Origin: Crocodylus rhombifer
Lineage: Eukaryota > Chordata > Crocodylia > Crocodylidae
Direction: 5' to 3'
Assembly: GCA_038503035.1 (NCBI GenBank)
Contig: JAVSML010024570.1
Span: 406,007 to 470,006, forward strand
DNA length: 64,000 nt
The translations under genes were made by a program, and so were the position numbers. This document shows positions 32,613-45,235 of the stretch, in pieces. Positions within the stretch are counted from its first letter, which is position 1, and each line of letters begins with the position of its first letter. The notes beneath the pieces are model-generated. The model worked only from the letters and a program-made list of their open reading frames with translations, did not search any database and had not been told where the DNA came from.

Positions 32613-32862
32613 TTCCTAATCAATATGGTTGCTATTTACTATATATATACATTAATGTAGCTATATTATTAATCTATAATTGATGAGTACAAAAGTCTGG
32701 GTTATTTTGGTGAAAATAGGGTATCAGGCCTTGGTTCAGGAATCACTCCCCCACTTATAACATTGTTTCCTATGGGAAAATCAGTTCCAAGTTACAATGG
32801 TTTGACTTAAGATGCGGTTTGCAGGAACCAATTGTGTTGTAAGGCCAAGGACTGCCTGTATA

Positions 32863-35800
32863 CAACCTTCCATGCAAATAGATGGCCATATAAGCAATTT
32901 ATTTATGCCTAAAAAATAATCAAACCAATGCGTCCTCATTTTGGCAGCCCTATAAGACTCACAACAGGAAACCACATTAGTAGGCATCAATTGGCATAAA
33001 TTTTATAGTGATGCAGACCTATGAGTGCATATTTATGATGCCTACTGAGTTTCAAAACTTGCATGAGACTGCCATGAATACGAAATTCAGCCCTATTGTA
33101 CAGCACTATGTAAAAATTCAAATTGCACTAGCATCTCTAAAAAAAAAAAAAAGATCAGAAGATCAATTGTCAAAAACTATGTTACAAGAGAATTAATACA
33201 GTTCAGGTTAGAAATACAATAAAATATATGCAAATTAATTTGTAACTCAAGCATTCTGCCAGCGTTTTAGCAATCACAGTGTTAGTGAGCCAGCAGCATG
33301 CTTTATATTAACTACAGTTTTGTAATCACATTACTTATTAAAGGATACATCTTGCTCTCTTCCACAAAACCATGTAAACAGTTTTTTTCAGAAGTAACCT
33401 ATTCAGTGAGTTTACAGAATTAAACCATTGGATCCAGATAATTGTGGACCAGAGTGAAATGTCTAGCTCATTGTATTTTGTTCTAAAATTAACATTTATA
33501 TTTAGTTTAATATAATTTCTACTGTAGTTCTCTTTTAAAAGCTCTTCAAATTATGGTACTCAATCAAAAAATGATATCTTGAAAGTACTAGGAATTGTTT
33601 TTTGGGTTTTTTTTGTTTTTTTTGTTTTTAACTACCTTTCCCCCATTGACAGGTGTTATTTAAAAAATGTTACTGCACCTCATCTTCAGAATCTGTTCAC
33701 TTGGTCTGATAAATCAGTATTGCCATTACTGTTTTCTTTCCAGATTAAAGTCTGCTTTGTTTGTCAAAAAGCCATTTTAAACCATTTTTGAAGACGAGAA
33801 TTATGGTGATACAGACTCTGCTCTCAGTTAAATCAACAGTGACTCCATTAAAGTCATTAGAGCTACCCCATGAAGTTGGTGAAGTTAGACTAGAATCAGG
33901 AATAGTGGACTTTAATCTCACACTTTCAAAGCTATCAAACATTAAGTGCAGAGTTCTAAATATTCTTTGCCAAAGAATAAAAAGCTCTATAAATAGCCAT
34001 TTAATTACTGTTTTGGGAAATGAGACTGCATCTGGCAGCTGGATTTGCTAGAATTCTGTTACCAAGATATGGGTCAGAATCAAACCCCCAGATCCTAGCA
34101 CCATTCATAGCTAAAGACAATAGCATAAGCCAACATCTGTTTCAAAATTAATCCTTGCATTCCCAACACACAGCAAACCAATTATTCAACTTTCTCATTG
34201 TCTTACTCCTTTCTTCTAAATAGAATTCACGCTATGATAAGCAGCCTCATTTTTTCCTGATCTTTTCATTCCCTCTGAAACTTCCATCCTCCTTGGTGCA
34301 ACTAAAAACTAAAGCTAGTTTAAGTCACTGTTTTTATCAACCCAAATTATCATAGGGATCATAAGAACATGTGACAAAATTGACAAGAAAAAATGCCACA
34401 TATTCAGGGCTACTATAGGTTTTTTCTGAAGTTTAAAAGAAGTGCATTCTGCCTTTTTATACCTCATCTCTCTGCTCTCTGGCCCCAGAGTGGGTTTCTT
34501 GTACTACCCTGCTAACTCAGCATATACAGTATAAGTAACTACAATACATATGTTACTCTTTAATAGGCAGGGGATTTGGAACCAGCCCTGACAGTGACTC
34601 CTTCCTGCGCCAGTTATCTTGGAGACACAACTCAAGTCCATGCAATCTGAAACTGAAACACAGGTAAAAAAACCTATGTCCTAACATAACAGCTTGAATC
34701 GAGTTGCTGCTACAAAAGTCACAAGACCAAATTCTACAATGACTTATACCTGTGTTATTTTCAGTACTGATAGGGTATAATTTAGCACGAAACATGGGCC
34801 TTGTTTTTTTGGTAGTAAGGAAATAAAGGTAGTAAGGAAATAAAGCAGATACAGATAAAACTGTAAATACATTAGCACTAATCTCAGTGTCTCCTCAATC
34901 CTATCGGTCCTCTATTTCCAGTTTCATTCAATTTATTTTCATTCAAATGCTGTGCTTGCACAGAAAATCTACATGATTAGGTGGCCAATTCCTAGTCAAC
35001 TCCTCTCTGAGAATTAGGGCCTGATCTATGGATTCATTGACTAGTGGAGGCTACAAGACCATACAGTCACTGGATCCCTATGGTTGAGTAGAACAGCCTG
35101 ACAGTGAATAAGGCAATCCTGACAGCAACCTTCAGCATGGCTGTAAACTTTCTTTTTTTTTTGTTGAGTAACAGATCATATAACCCCCAACTCACATAAA
35201 CATTCCCTGGGACTGCTCACGTGAATGAGGGCCGCAGGAGTATGGGTGTAACTGTGGTCTGACTAAAGCCAGTAGAAAAATTCCCACTGATTTCAACACA
35301 GGCAGGATTTTATCTTTTATAAGCAATATTTCACATATCTCTTCTCACAGTAAGCAGCATATACGTTTTGAAATATTAAACGCAAAATCATATGTTGATA
35401 CAATATTTAGATTACAAGCAAACAATTCTTAGGATAAGGTAAGCTGCCCAGGAATCCTTAGTTGATTTTTACACTTACCCTGTGCATTGTACTTAACATG
35501 TAAGCACTTGAGTAACCTTTTTCATCCTTTACCCTTGTGTCCCCCTAGTTCCTCCATCTCTGTTGTCAGATGTAATCACTTGAGATCCTGATCTCATAGT
35601 GGGATATACTGGCATAAATCTCCGCAACATTATGTTGACTACAATGGAACTCATGGGTGCAGGAGTTTCTGTGGCTGGATCCTCATGCATAATCTGACCT
35701 TGGGGCTGCATGTAAGTTGAAGCAGGTACCAGGCCTGCTTCAGTTATTTAGATGGTACTCAGCACCCTACTGGGCATGGCACAAGTGACTTATTAATAAC

Positions 35801-38643
35801 AATCATTCAGCTATTAACTTCTGCAAATAAAAAAAATGAATATGGAAATGGATGGGAATTATTGCCTCTTTATAATTGACATGACATGAACCGGGGTTGG
35901 GAAATCTTTACATGTTGAAACTTTTTATGAATATACAGTTTATTTTTTCATGTAAAATATCATAAAATATGAATTACTTATTTTGTGCTTCTCTATGTTT
36001 AATATTCATTTCCTATCTTAATGCTTCCCTAAACCCAACTGTTTAAAGTTTTTGACTAAGGTATCTTTTTCAAATTCAACACCATCTTTCTCTAACAATT
36101 TTAAAGTGTGGGAGTGTACAATACAAATACTTCTCCAGAATCAGTAGGAAAAATGAGAGTTGATATTTTTCAGACATTTAAGTTAAGGAAGAAAAAAAAA
36201 TTAAAATCCTTCCAATGTAAGATGATCTTTTATAGCCTAAATATGTAAAAAGAGAGAGAAAGAAAAATAACAAAACCCACTAAACCCCTAAAAGCGAGCA
36301 ACAACAAAAAGCAAACAAAAATGTTGCAGTCCAAATATTTTTAATTTCTTTTGAAATGCATCTTAATATTCTCTTAGTTCAAGGGTTAAAAAGTATTACT
36401 TGTATTTTATGTTCACCTAACATTTGCTTAGAAGCAGGCATTCACTGCAAACCTCAAATCCAAATATGAATTTCTTCAAAGTGTATAGGTTTCAGAGTCC
36501 GGATTCTAGTCTCAGCTATTTCTCTATTAAGACGATAACCATAGTCAAAACTCCCCAGGTAAAGTCAATGTATATGCAATAAATAAGATACTGAAAAGCT
36601 ATTTTTACAGATTGTTAAGCAATTTATCAATATGCCGCTCCCTCCAAATATTGGAAATTAGTCAAAAAGTTTTGTGTTAACTTTTTACGGAAGTGAATTA
36701 AATGTAATCCAGCTTGAGAGAAAAGATACATGATATGAATCTCTTGTTCTTCAAACAGTATACAACAGCATAAGATAAAGTAGATAGCACAGAATAAGAT
36801 GCATAACCTCTTTCCGTATGTGCTGATATTTACATTTGTTCAGTCAGGAGAAACATTTTGACAGAATATACAACAGGTGATGCCATCGCCCTGACAATAC
36901 AAGCTGTACTTTTGGTGCTGGCACCTCTGAAAAAGTAAAACAGAGAAGGATGATTCCCTTTGAATAAAGATGGAAGTGTGCTGAAAATGGCAGTACACCG
37001 TGGTGATGGCAAGCTATTTTTACAAGATTCAACCTCATAATTTGATTGACAGACATTTCCCACATTATAATACTAAATACTATTGTTATAAAGAACGGAA
37101 CCATTGACACTTAGGTGCAATGTTAGAATCATATCAAAGCCAAGTCCTTAGCAAAGAAAGGAGGTCAGAATTAAGCTGCATTATCTTTCTTAGGTAGTAA
37201 TGTCACTATTGCAGCCCTCCTGCCTCACCCCCAGTTGAAAAAAGAAAGGCTGCATACTAACCACCATGTCATCAAACTTGGTAGCTGAAGTCAGAGCTGG
37301 ACAACTGTATGACCAAAAATGTAGACTTGGATGAACCAAAATATTTCACAAATTCATGTCAATTTCAGTCAAATATAAAAATGTTTAAAAATTACAAAAA
37401 TCAAATAGGTTTAATTGTGATATTATTTAAAAAAGAATATTTCAATGATTTTTGTTTGAACTTTATTAAAAAAACCCTAGAACATATTTTTTACAAGTGT
37501 TTTGTTTCAGTTGAATCTGAGCAAAATCACCGACCCACCCAAAAGCACATTGCCGTTCCTATATGCTCACCCTTCTCTTCCTCATTGGCCCTTCCCTGAT
37601 TGGTCTCATGGTCTTTACTAAGGAAACAAAAATTGAAATAAAATTAACAAATAAACTACTGAAATATTTGTGAAATGGGTTTGACACCCTTGAAAAGTCC
37701 GGACGGAGACAAAGGAATTGACTGAGAGGCTGAAAGCTGTTTTAGTTTTATTTGAAGACTGTTGTACAATATTATTTGAAATGTGTTTTCATGCATTTTT
37801 TAAAAAATTATCACCACAAAAAGAAACCCACCCCTGGCTCTTGTAACTGTTGCCGTCATTAATTTTTATATTACCTGCATTCCTCCAAGTTCCACTTTAC
37901 TTCCCAGTCCGCATGCCCATTATGTAGAGCTGAATGTGAGCTATTGCTAATCTTCATGCCAGTTTGTTTATCTAGGGCATGTTTCATCAAGATGGAAAGC
38001 CCATGGCATAATTAGCTATCAGTATATCAGGCACTGATGCCAACACAAGAATATCCCAAAGTGATTGTGCTTATATGTAAATACCAGGAACTGCTCACTG
38101 CTTAAACTTGTTCGCACAGCTGAAACAGTCCACCTATCTGCCTTTGGGGAAAGGAGTGCCTCAGACAACTCAACAGCTACTCAATGTCTTAAGTATGTCA
38201 GATTGGTAGCTACAGTGCAGGGCTTTGCTAGCAGGGAGACTTAATGTAGAGAAGAAAGCACACTCACAGTAATGACATCCCTTGTGACTGCCAGAACAGA
38301 TGAGAGATGGCACCATGTTTACATGGCATGAAGGAAGAAATGAGGTAAAGGATGCTCCTGGAGTAAAGAACTACAAATCATGGCGGCTCCCTGTCTCCTC
38401 CCTAGTTCAACTAGCTGCTATTCTTTACTTACGTCTCCTTCACCTCTACCTTTTATTTTCACCATATGCCAAGTAGTGACAAATACTGAAAATGGCAAGA
38501 TACAATGGGATCCTCTCCTTTGATTTCTGGGAGCCAAATATATAACTAAAATGAATATGTATGTGTGAAATATCATACAGGTGGGGCTTTGTGATTACAA
38601 TAGGCACATTTTATGCTGGTAGTAGGAATCTGATGCCTTCTTG
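32863..38643. other. Quiet AT-rich stretch, no gene recognised
   Basis: About 5.8 kb with no long frame, no clear transposon end and no coding motif. Frames of 60-97 codons at 33579-34051, 34553-34795, 36830-37110 and 37309-37599 lack recognisable domains. Faint matches to ancient dispersed amniote repeats occur near 33795-33900 and 35205-35310 (GGGACTGCTCACGTGAATGA). It could be intron, intergenic DNA, or host regulatory sequence; the sequence alone does not say. Confidence 0.6.
34811..34844 (+). repeat. Perfect 17-base tandem duplication
   Basis: GGTAGTAAGGAAATAAA occurs twice head to tail (34811-34827 and 34828-34844). Confidence 0.97.
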
Positions 38644-38838
38644 CAGGGGTAGCCAACCTGTGACACAGTTGACAGAAGTGGCATGGCCATCCTGTGTGCG
38701 CACAGATAGCATGGTGCCAGAGAGGGCAGGAAGCAGAATGCAGAGGAGCAGATCAAGCAGGAGAAGGGGATCAAAGTGGCACAGGGAGGATGCAGGGCTA
38801 ATTTGTGGCACATCTGTCAAAAAAGTTGACCCCCACAG
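38644..38838. mobile_element. hAT-type MITE, 195 bp
   Basis: Left end CAGGGGTAGCCAACCTGTGA, right end GTTGACCCCCACAG; these are imperfect inverses. The flanks are CCTTCTTG (38636-38643) and CCTTATCG (38839-38846), six of eight identical. Inner text GTGGCATGGCC and GTGGCACATCTGTCA fits the GTGGCAC-rich subterminal zone of many vertebrate hAT MITEs. No coding capacity. Confidence 0.58.
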
Positions 38839-38846
38839 CCTTATCG

Positions 38847-41289
38847 TATCTGGGTGTTCATATCCAGCACATCATCACTAATGTCATTTGATATAAATAA
38901 TGTACCTTTGGTGAAAAAAATTCCCGTTCTTAGGACTAATAAAGTTATGAGATGATTTTTTTGGTAAATGTCACTATTTTTTTTGAAGACAAAGGCAAGT
39001 CTGAATTCCTTGTAATGTGTTGTGTAAAAAGAGTGACTTTGCTTTTTAGGCTATTTTTAGCATTTTAAGGAGAGTGTGACCTTTCCCACCAAAAAACAGG
39101 CTTTCCATAGCCTGTAAGACACACAGTATTTAACACACATTCTTGAGTTCAGCTGGTTTCTAACTATTTTCAACATCTTACAAACTTTGCAAGCTTGACT
39201 GATGTATCTAAAGCTTACACTGCCTTGTATATAATGACAGACATCCTGTTATGCCCAGGTAAACACTGTAAGCAGGTTTAGCCACACTACTCACTTTTTG
39301 TCTCATAAGGTCTGGGTTGATCCACATCACGTCATGAACACTTGCTGAACAAAGACATCAAAAATCCAGTATTCGTAACATAGCTTCACATGAATTCAAT
39401 ATATCCAGAGGGAAAGAGAGAACAGAACAACCCCCCCAAATACATAAAATGATAAACAGAGAACTCTGTAACATTTACAGCTTTGACTACAAGATATTTA
39501 GCCTGGCAGCTCTATGAAAAATCTAACTCAGTGTACTTGTGCAATGTCTCCCCAGTAGAGGAGGAGTCAGAGTTGCAACATTTATGTTCCTTGCTCCAGG
39601 CAAAACAGTGATTTTCTCCAGTATGCAAAATGTCCCAGCCGGATGGTTTTACAAGGTTAAAGAGATACTTCGTAGGAATGCAGCAATGAAAACATATTTT
39701 ACACAATAAGCTTTATTGCAGGAGTTAACGCCCTAAAGTATATAAGAGTAGTATTTTTTAAGTAAATGTTTGTTGAACATCATGTACTCCAAAATGTTGT
39801 TTGTACCAAAGTGTCAAATGCTTTTTATTTCAGGATACCACAAGAACCCCTTTGACCCTGAGTTACCTCTTCTGTTACATTGTTTAGGCATAAGGAAAAA
39901 TTGGTATCTTTCCTTCAGGTTTTTAGAAGCTTCATGAACTGAAAAGAGCTTCAGCTTCTCAGCTACACCTTTGTATTTTACTAACATTCTGTATTGTATT
40001 TTAGTAATATTTTATGGTGAGAAATTATTTGCAAACATTTTTTTTTGGTCAGTTTTGAGTCATCCTTTCATTCATTCACATTTGCATCCTCTCTACGCTC
40101 ACAAAACTGAAGTTTTCTTTATACTAAAGTATGTAGAACATAAAGGGAATAGGATTGCAATGGACATGCCAATTTAAAAAACTTTAATTTCATGATGAAA
40201 TAGAACTTGTTTTGGGTGGATGTAGTGTGGTAATTAATATTTGGTCCATTCCGTCAGGGATAAGAATTAATGCTAGTTATATAGTTTGAACAGCTGATTT
40301 CAAATATGGGATATAACATGAATTTAGTTTGTGAGCAATCTGTGGGAAAAGTAGAAACATATTAAACAACAAAGAGTCTAAACTGAACATCAAAATGGCT
40401 AAATTTTCCAAATATTCACAATATACAATTCAGCCAGGTCTACTGCCATTTCTTTCCAAGTAGCTCCATATCTAGAAGACTGAAGCTAAATAATTGTTAT
40501 GATAGACTGAAGATCTATGTTTGAAAATATACTTTCTTCCCAGAACATAACAGGTACCTAACCAGTCTGCAAAGATGGACATGTGACAAGCTGTAGCAAG
40601 TTACATTAGAGAAGCAATTCTGAGAAATGCAGAGGCTCAGCCCTAGAAAATCAACCAAGATAAAAAACGAAAGAATGCCTTGGAGGGAGGTAGTAAGAAT
40701 CGGGAAGATGTTTCTTGGGAAAGGGCTGCCTTCCGCATTATACATATTACTGCTCTATTATGTTTCGGTAGGTACACTTGCAAGGTGAAGTGCATTTTTA
40801 TGGTACAATAATTACAAACTCACAATCTGTGCTTGCCTTCTTTCCTGACCAAGTCATCCTTACTTAGTCTGGATGAAGTCAATAAGATTCCCTAGGCAAG
40901 AAAATATTATTTAAGTTAAAACAGGATGAAGGACAACGGGAAACAACTACTATTACTGAGGATACATTCTAAAACTAGTTTAAACCAACAAACCCATGGT
41001 ATCTCCTTTATAGTTAACTCCGGTGCTGCTAGCTGGTTAGCTAAGGCAGGTGCTCATGAGTTAATTGTTCATTCTTTCAGGTGAGTTTTGCAGTCCATAC
41101 TGAGTTCTGTGCTATTATGCCTATTCTGCCAGCACTGCCCAAGCTAGCTAGTTAAAACTAGTCTGAGTATGTCTTTACAAGCTGCATTGACTGCAATCTA
41201 GACTATATTTAGTATATTTCAAGTCACAGAGAAACTATAATAAAAATGAAATTAGTGAAATATTTTGTATGAGTACACAACAAAGATGT
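38847..41289. other. No gene recognised
   Basis: AT-rich sequence, no frame longer than about 76 codons and no transposon end recognised. Confidence 0.55.
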
Positions 41290-41761
41290 TGTCAGTACAA
41301 AAGACTGGGATATCGAAATATCATACAAGAAGAATTGGATGACTTGGAAGATGAATAAAAACAATGGGATGATAGTCAATGGTACAAAGTACAGAGCCAT
41401 GCACTTAAGGCCCAGCCACCATTTTTGGGTTCATCAACTGGAAGTGCTTATAGCAGAGAAGTATTTGGGTGTACTCACTGATTACAGGATGTTCCTGAGC
41501 CACCAGTGTTATGCAGCTCTGAAAAGGTAAATGCAAATCTTAAAATGCTTACAAGATGTTTGCACTAGAAAGAGGACAATATTGGTGCCACTGTATAAGG
41601 CACTGGCAAAACCTCATGTAGACTACTGTGTAAAGTTATCAAGACTACTGTGTAAAGTTCAAGTCACTCATGTTCAAGAAAATTAGTTCAAATTGCAACA
41701 GATGTAGAGATAGGGAAACGGAGAACCAATCTTATGACAGTGATAGAGCTTGAGTTGTTTC
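41290..41761 (+). mobile_element. CR1 LINE copy f, old, interrupted at its right side
   Basis: A 63-codon frame (41339-41530) reads NGTKYRAMHL and AEKYLGVLTDYRMFLSHQCY, which matches the CR1 segment between the catalytic motif and the C-terminal region (KCKVMHL ... EKDLGV). Further text GGCACTGGCAAAACCTCATG and TAGACTACTGTGTAAAG corresponds to the ALVRPQLEYCVQ block. A short duplication (ACTACTGTGTAAAGTT at about 41626 and 41644) adds to the decay. The element ends where copy g begins. It belongs to an older lineage than copy g. Confidence 0.68.
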
Positions 41762-44259
41762 AGTTTCAAAGTTAGTAAGGTTGGAAGGGACCTGAGCAGA
41801 TCATCAAGTCCGACCCCCTGCCATGCCAGGAAACAGTACAGGGGTCAAACGACCCCAGCAAGGTGATTGTCAAGCCTTGTCTTAAAGACCCCCGACCCCC
41901 AGGGTAGGAGCCAGCACCACTTCTCTTGGAAGTTGGTTCCAGATCCTAGCCGCCTTGACAGTGAAGTAGCGCCTCTGGTGTCTAATCTGAATTTACCCTC
42001 TGCCAGCTTGTGACCATTATTTCTAGTCACTCCTGGTAGTGCTCGGGGAAACAGGGACTCTCCCCCAATGCCTGCTGGTCACCTCTGACTAATTTGTAAC
42101 AGGACTCTAGATTCCCCCTCAGCCTCTGTGGAGGCTGAACAGGTTCAGGTCCCGTAGCCTGTCCTTGTAGGGCCTGCCCTGCTGTCCCCTGATCATACAG
42201 GTGGCCCTCCTCTGGACCCTCTCCATGCTGTCCACATGCCTCTTGAAGTGCGGCGCCCAGAACTGGATGCAGTACTCCAGCTGTGACCTGACCAGTGCCA
42301 CATAGAGGGGGAGGATCATTTCCTTGGACCTGCTTGAGATGCATCTGTGGATGCATGACAAGGTGCGGTTGGCCTTCTGACTGCATCCCCACATTGCCGG
42401 CCCATGTTCACCTTGGCATCAATGATGACTCCAAGATCCTTTTCTGCCTCTGCACTGATGAGAAGGGAGTTCCCCAGCCTGTAGGTATGGTGCTGGTTCT
42501 TCCTCCCCAGTTGCATCACCTTGCACTTGTCAGTGTTGAAACCCATCCTATTCTCATCCGCCCACCCCTGTAACCTGTCTAGGTCTGATTGTAGCCTATT
42601 CCTTCCAATGTGCCCACGTCCCCCCACATCTTAGTGTCATCAGCAAATTTGAACAGGGTGCTTTTTACCCCCTCGTCCAAGTCGCTGATGAAGATGTTGA
42701 ACGGTGCGCGCCCAAGGACTGAGCCCTGGAGGACCTCACTGCCCACATCCCTCCAGGTCAAAAATGACCCATCCACCACCACTCTCTGGGTGCGGCCCTC
42801 CAGCCAGTTGGCGACCCATCTGCCTGTGTAGGTGTCGACACCACAGTCCCCCAGTTTTTTAATGAGAATGGGGTGAGAGACAGTGTTGAAGGCCTACCGG
42901 AAGTCCAGGAAGACTATGTCTACCACGACACCCGTGTCCCAGGATTTTGTGACCTGGTCACAGAAGGCCACCAGGTTAGTCTTACAGGACCTGCCTCTAA
43001 TGAATCCGTGTTAGTTGCCCCTAAGCATAATCTCCCCTGCTGGCCCCCTGCTGCTAGGATAATTCTCTCAAAAAGCTTAACCAGGATCTAGGTAAGACTA
43101 ACTGGCCTATAGTTTCCCGGGTCCTCCTTCCTCCCCTTTTTGAAAATGGGAACCACATTGGCCCTCTTCCAGTCCTCTGGCACCACACTATAGCACCATG
43201 AGTGCTCGTAAAGCCGTGCCAGGGGTCTCACAATGACCTCAGCTAATTCCCTCAGCACTCTGGGGTGGAGATTGTCCAGACCAGCTGATTTAAATACATC
43301 CAGTCCCTCCAGAAGTTCCCTGACTAGATCCTCCCTGACCCTTGGCCTAGGTGCACCTCCCCTGGAGCCCGAGGGGGGCCCAGTGGGGGGGCTGATCTGG
43401 TCCCTGCTCAGGAAAATGAGAGGCAAAGAAGTCGTTAAATAGGTTAGCTTTGTTGTCTGGTGTGACGACCAAATTTCCTAGCGTGTCTTGCAGGGGCCCC
43501 ACGTTACCTGATACCTTCTTTTTCCCCCTGTGTATTTAAAAAAAGGACTTCTTGTTGTCCTCGATCCGGGAAGCTAGTCCCAGTTCCATCTCTACCTTGG
43601 CCTTCCTGACCGCCCCCTTACAGCCCCGAGCAACCGCAGTATAATCCTCCTTGGTGATGGCCCCTCCCTTCCATTGGGTGTACGACTCCCTTTTAGCTAG
43701 AATACATTCCCAGATGCTTTTGGTGAGCCATGGGGGCTTTTGCACCCTCCTGCTCCCTTTGATCGGTATTGGGATTACCTCCCTTTGGGCTTGGAGGATC
43801 GTCTCCTTAAGGAGCAACCACTCTTCTTGGACACCTGGCTCCCCTCCCCTCTGGGACCTCAGTGCTTCCCCGACTATTCTCCTTAGCTCATTGAAGTCCA
43901 CCCTTCTGAAATCTAGGGCTGGTGCCTTGCTGCAGGCCTTTGCCACCTTGCGCTGGATGGTGAATTCCAATAGGCAATGATCACTATCGCCCAGGTGGTC
44001 GAGCACCCACAGCCCCCTCACCAGGTTGTCACCCATGGCCAACACCAGGTCCAACAAGGCATCTCCCCTGGTGAGGCTGTGCATCTCCTGGGTTAGATGG
44101 AGGTCCTGCATTTGGCCTAGGAACTTACGTGAGCAGTCAGACCTGGCTGACTGCTCTTCCCAGCTGATGTCTGGAAAGTTCAGGTCACCCATGATGACCG
44201 TGTCCTTTGACCTAACTACCTCCATGAGCTGACTTAAGAATTCCTGGCCTGGCTCTTCC
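41762..44259 (-). mobile_element. CR1 LINE copy g, 2.5 kb, the longest copy in the window
   Basis: On the minus strand the element runs from within the endonuclease domain (44259) to a complete 3' end (AGGTCCCTTCCAACCTTACT and a GAAAC tail at about 41762). It joins the old copy f at its 3' side and the plus-strand copy h at its 5' side. No other copy here reaches so far into the endonuclease. Its 3' end next to copy f is consistent with insertion into older CR1 DNA. Confidence 0.94.
41845..44259 (-). pseudogene. CR1 ORF2: endonuclease C-terminal half, linker, reverse transcriptase
   Basis: From 44259 down to 43536 a 240-codon frame shows the apurinic-type endonuclease: VIMGDLNFPDISWE near its start and DHLGDSDHCLLEF with the catalytic SDH. 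The frame stops after NKKSFF where a T-run expanded. 43426-43088 continues with the linker and RT start (VVPIFKKGRKEDPGNYRPVS). After a broken segment, 42782-42579 holds motif B with a change (RAPFNIF for GPALFNIF) and an intact FADD. 42627-41845 covers the rest in several frames down to RLDNHLAG. At least five frame breaks make it non-functional. Confidence 0.9.
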
Positions 44260-44715
44260 CCTTGGGCCCGCACTGTTCAACATCTTCATCAGTGACTTGG
44301 ACAAGGGGGTAAAAGCACCCTATTCAAATTTGCTGATGACATTAAGATGTGGGGGGATGTGGGCACATTAGAAGGAAGGAACAGGCTACAATCGGACCTA
44401 GATAGGTTACAGGGGTGGACAAACAAGAATAGGATGGTATTCAACACTGACAAGTGCAAGGTGATGCACCTGGGGAAGAAGAACCAGCAAGCAGCATACC
44501 TACAGGCTGGGGAACTCCCTTCTCATCAGTGCAGGGGCAGAAAAGGATCTTGGAGTCATCATTGATGTCAAGATGAACTTGGGGCAGCAGTGTGGGGATG
44601 CAGTCAGGAAGGCCAACTGCACCTTGTCATGCATCCACAGATGCATCTCGAGCAGGTCCAGGCAGGTGATCCTCCTCTTCTATGTGGCACTGGTCAGGTC
44701 ACAGCTGGAGTACCT
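44260..44715 (+). mobile_element. CR1 LINE copy h, internal fragment
   Basis: Starts at motif B (TTGGGCCCGCACTGTTCAAC) and stops within ALVRSQLEY at about 44715. It is truncated on both sides. Frames 44347-44565 and 44573-44800 read GLQSDLDRLQGW-like text (RLQSDLDRLQGW) and VRKANCTLSCIHRCISSRS. The region duplicates part of what copy g holds on the opposite strand, so it is a separate copy and not the inverted 5' piece of copy g. It has no CR1 tail. Confidence 0.92.
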
Positions 44716-45235
44716 CTCCCTACAGGACACCTACTCTACTGCACTGCCATCCATTCCACAGCTCGTGGGCTCAAGGTATTCAGGGCTCCTGGACAACTAG
44801 GGCAAGGGGCTGACCACTCCATCACCCTCCCCCTTGGGGGCCTGTCTGGGGAGCCGCTGAGGAGCCGGCACCTCACTGCACCTCCACTGCACCCTGAGCA
44901 TGCCCCAGGTGGTGCACAATGAGCTGTTTATGTAGCCTAAAGAGTGTCTGAGCCACTATGCCCTGATGCTGCTAACCCTCCTGGTGTCCTGGGCACACCT
45001 GCACTCCTGGTTTGGGACCATGAGCTACAATAGCATGGGGGACAAGCCTAGGCTGCCCCGCAACCCCTGTTGCTGCCTGGAGGGCTATCTGTGGCAGCAC
45101 GATAAATCTCTGCCCCCACTGCTGAGAAGGAAATGGCTGCGGTATTGATGCCTTCCTTGGCACATGAGAGGCCTGCGCCTGCCCAGTTGTACGGATATGG
45201 GTTGCTGAATAAAGTTTTGAACTGTGTTCTGCCTC
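44716..45235 (+). other. Unidentified transcript-like tract with small frame and poly(A) signal
   Basis: Right of copy h the base composition and codon pattern change. A frame at 44966-45148 encodes a 60-residue peptide with aromatic and basic content (HSWFGTMSYNSMGD, LPPLLRRKWLRY) and ends at TGA. The same frame is open upstream from 44876 except for TAG at 44933-44935. AATAAA follows 60 bases after the stop. This could be the decayed 3' exon of a transposon-encoded or host-derived gene. I do not recognise the protein and chance remains possible. Confidence 0.3.
45208..45213 (+). terminator. Candidate polyadenylation signal
   Basis: AATAAA is followed within 25 bases by the GT-rich GTTTTGAACTGTGTTCTG, the usual arrangement of a vertebrate poly(A) site. 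It lies 60 bases after the stop of the small frame at 44966. Confidence 0.4.

Larger units (their letters stand above)
31847..32860. mobile_element. Tc1/mariner-like (pogo/Tigger-type) element split by a CR1 tail
   Basis: The right end (32745-32860) reads, inverted, CAGGCAGTCCTTGGCCTTAC followed by AACACAATTGGTTCCTG, with TA outside it (32861-32862 region). The left remnant (31847-31920) has the related ACTTACAACATT and GAGTTACAACATTTCG. The text CCTATGGGAAAATCAGTTCC near 32771 is typical of vertebrate mariner-type repeats whose ends mention 'cttacaac'. CR1 copy e sits inside. No transposase frame remains. Boundaries on the left are approximate. Confidence 0.5.

Noticed and set aside
33579..34051. 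Possible exon frames of 70-96 codons
   Set aside because: Low-complexity or motif-free translations with no consistent splice sites; part of the sequence resembles an ancient dispersed repeat.
41762..44715. Twin-priming inversion of a single CR1
   Set aside because: The plus-strand piece overlaps in content with the minus-strand piece (both contain motif B through the post-RT region), whereas twin priming gives non-overlapping parts.
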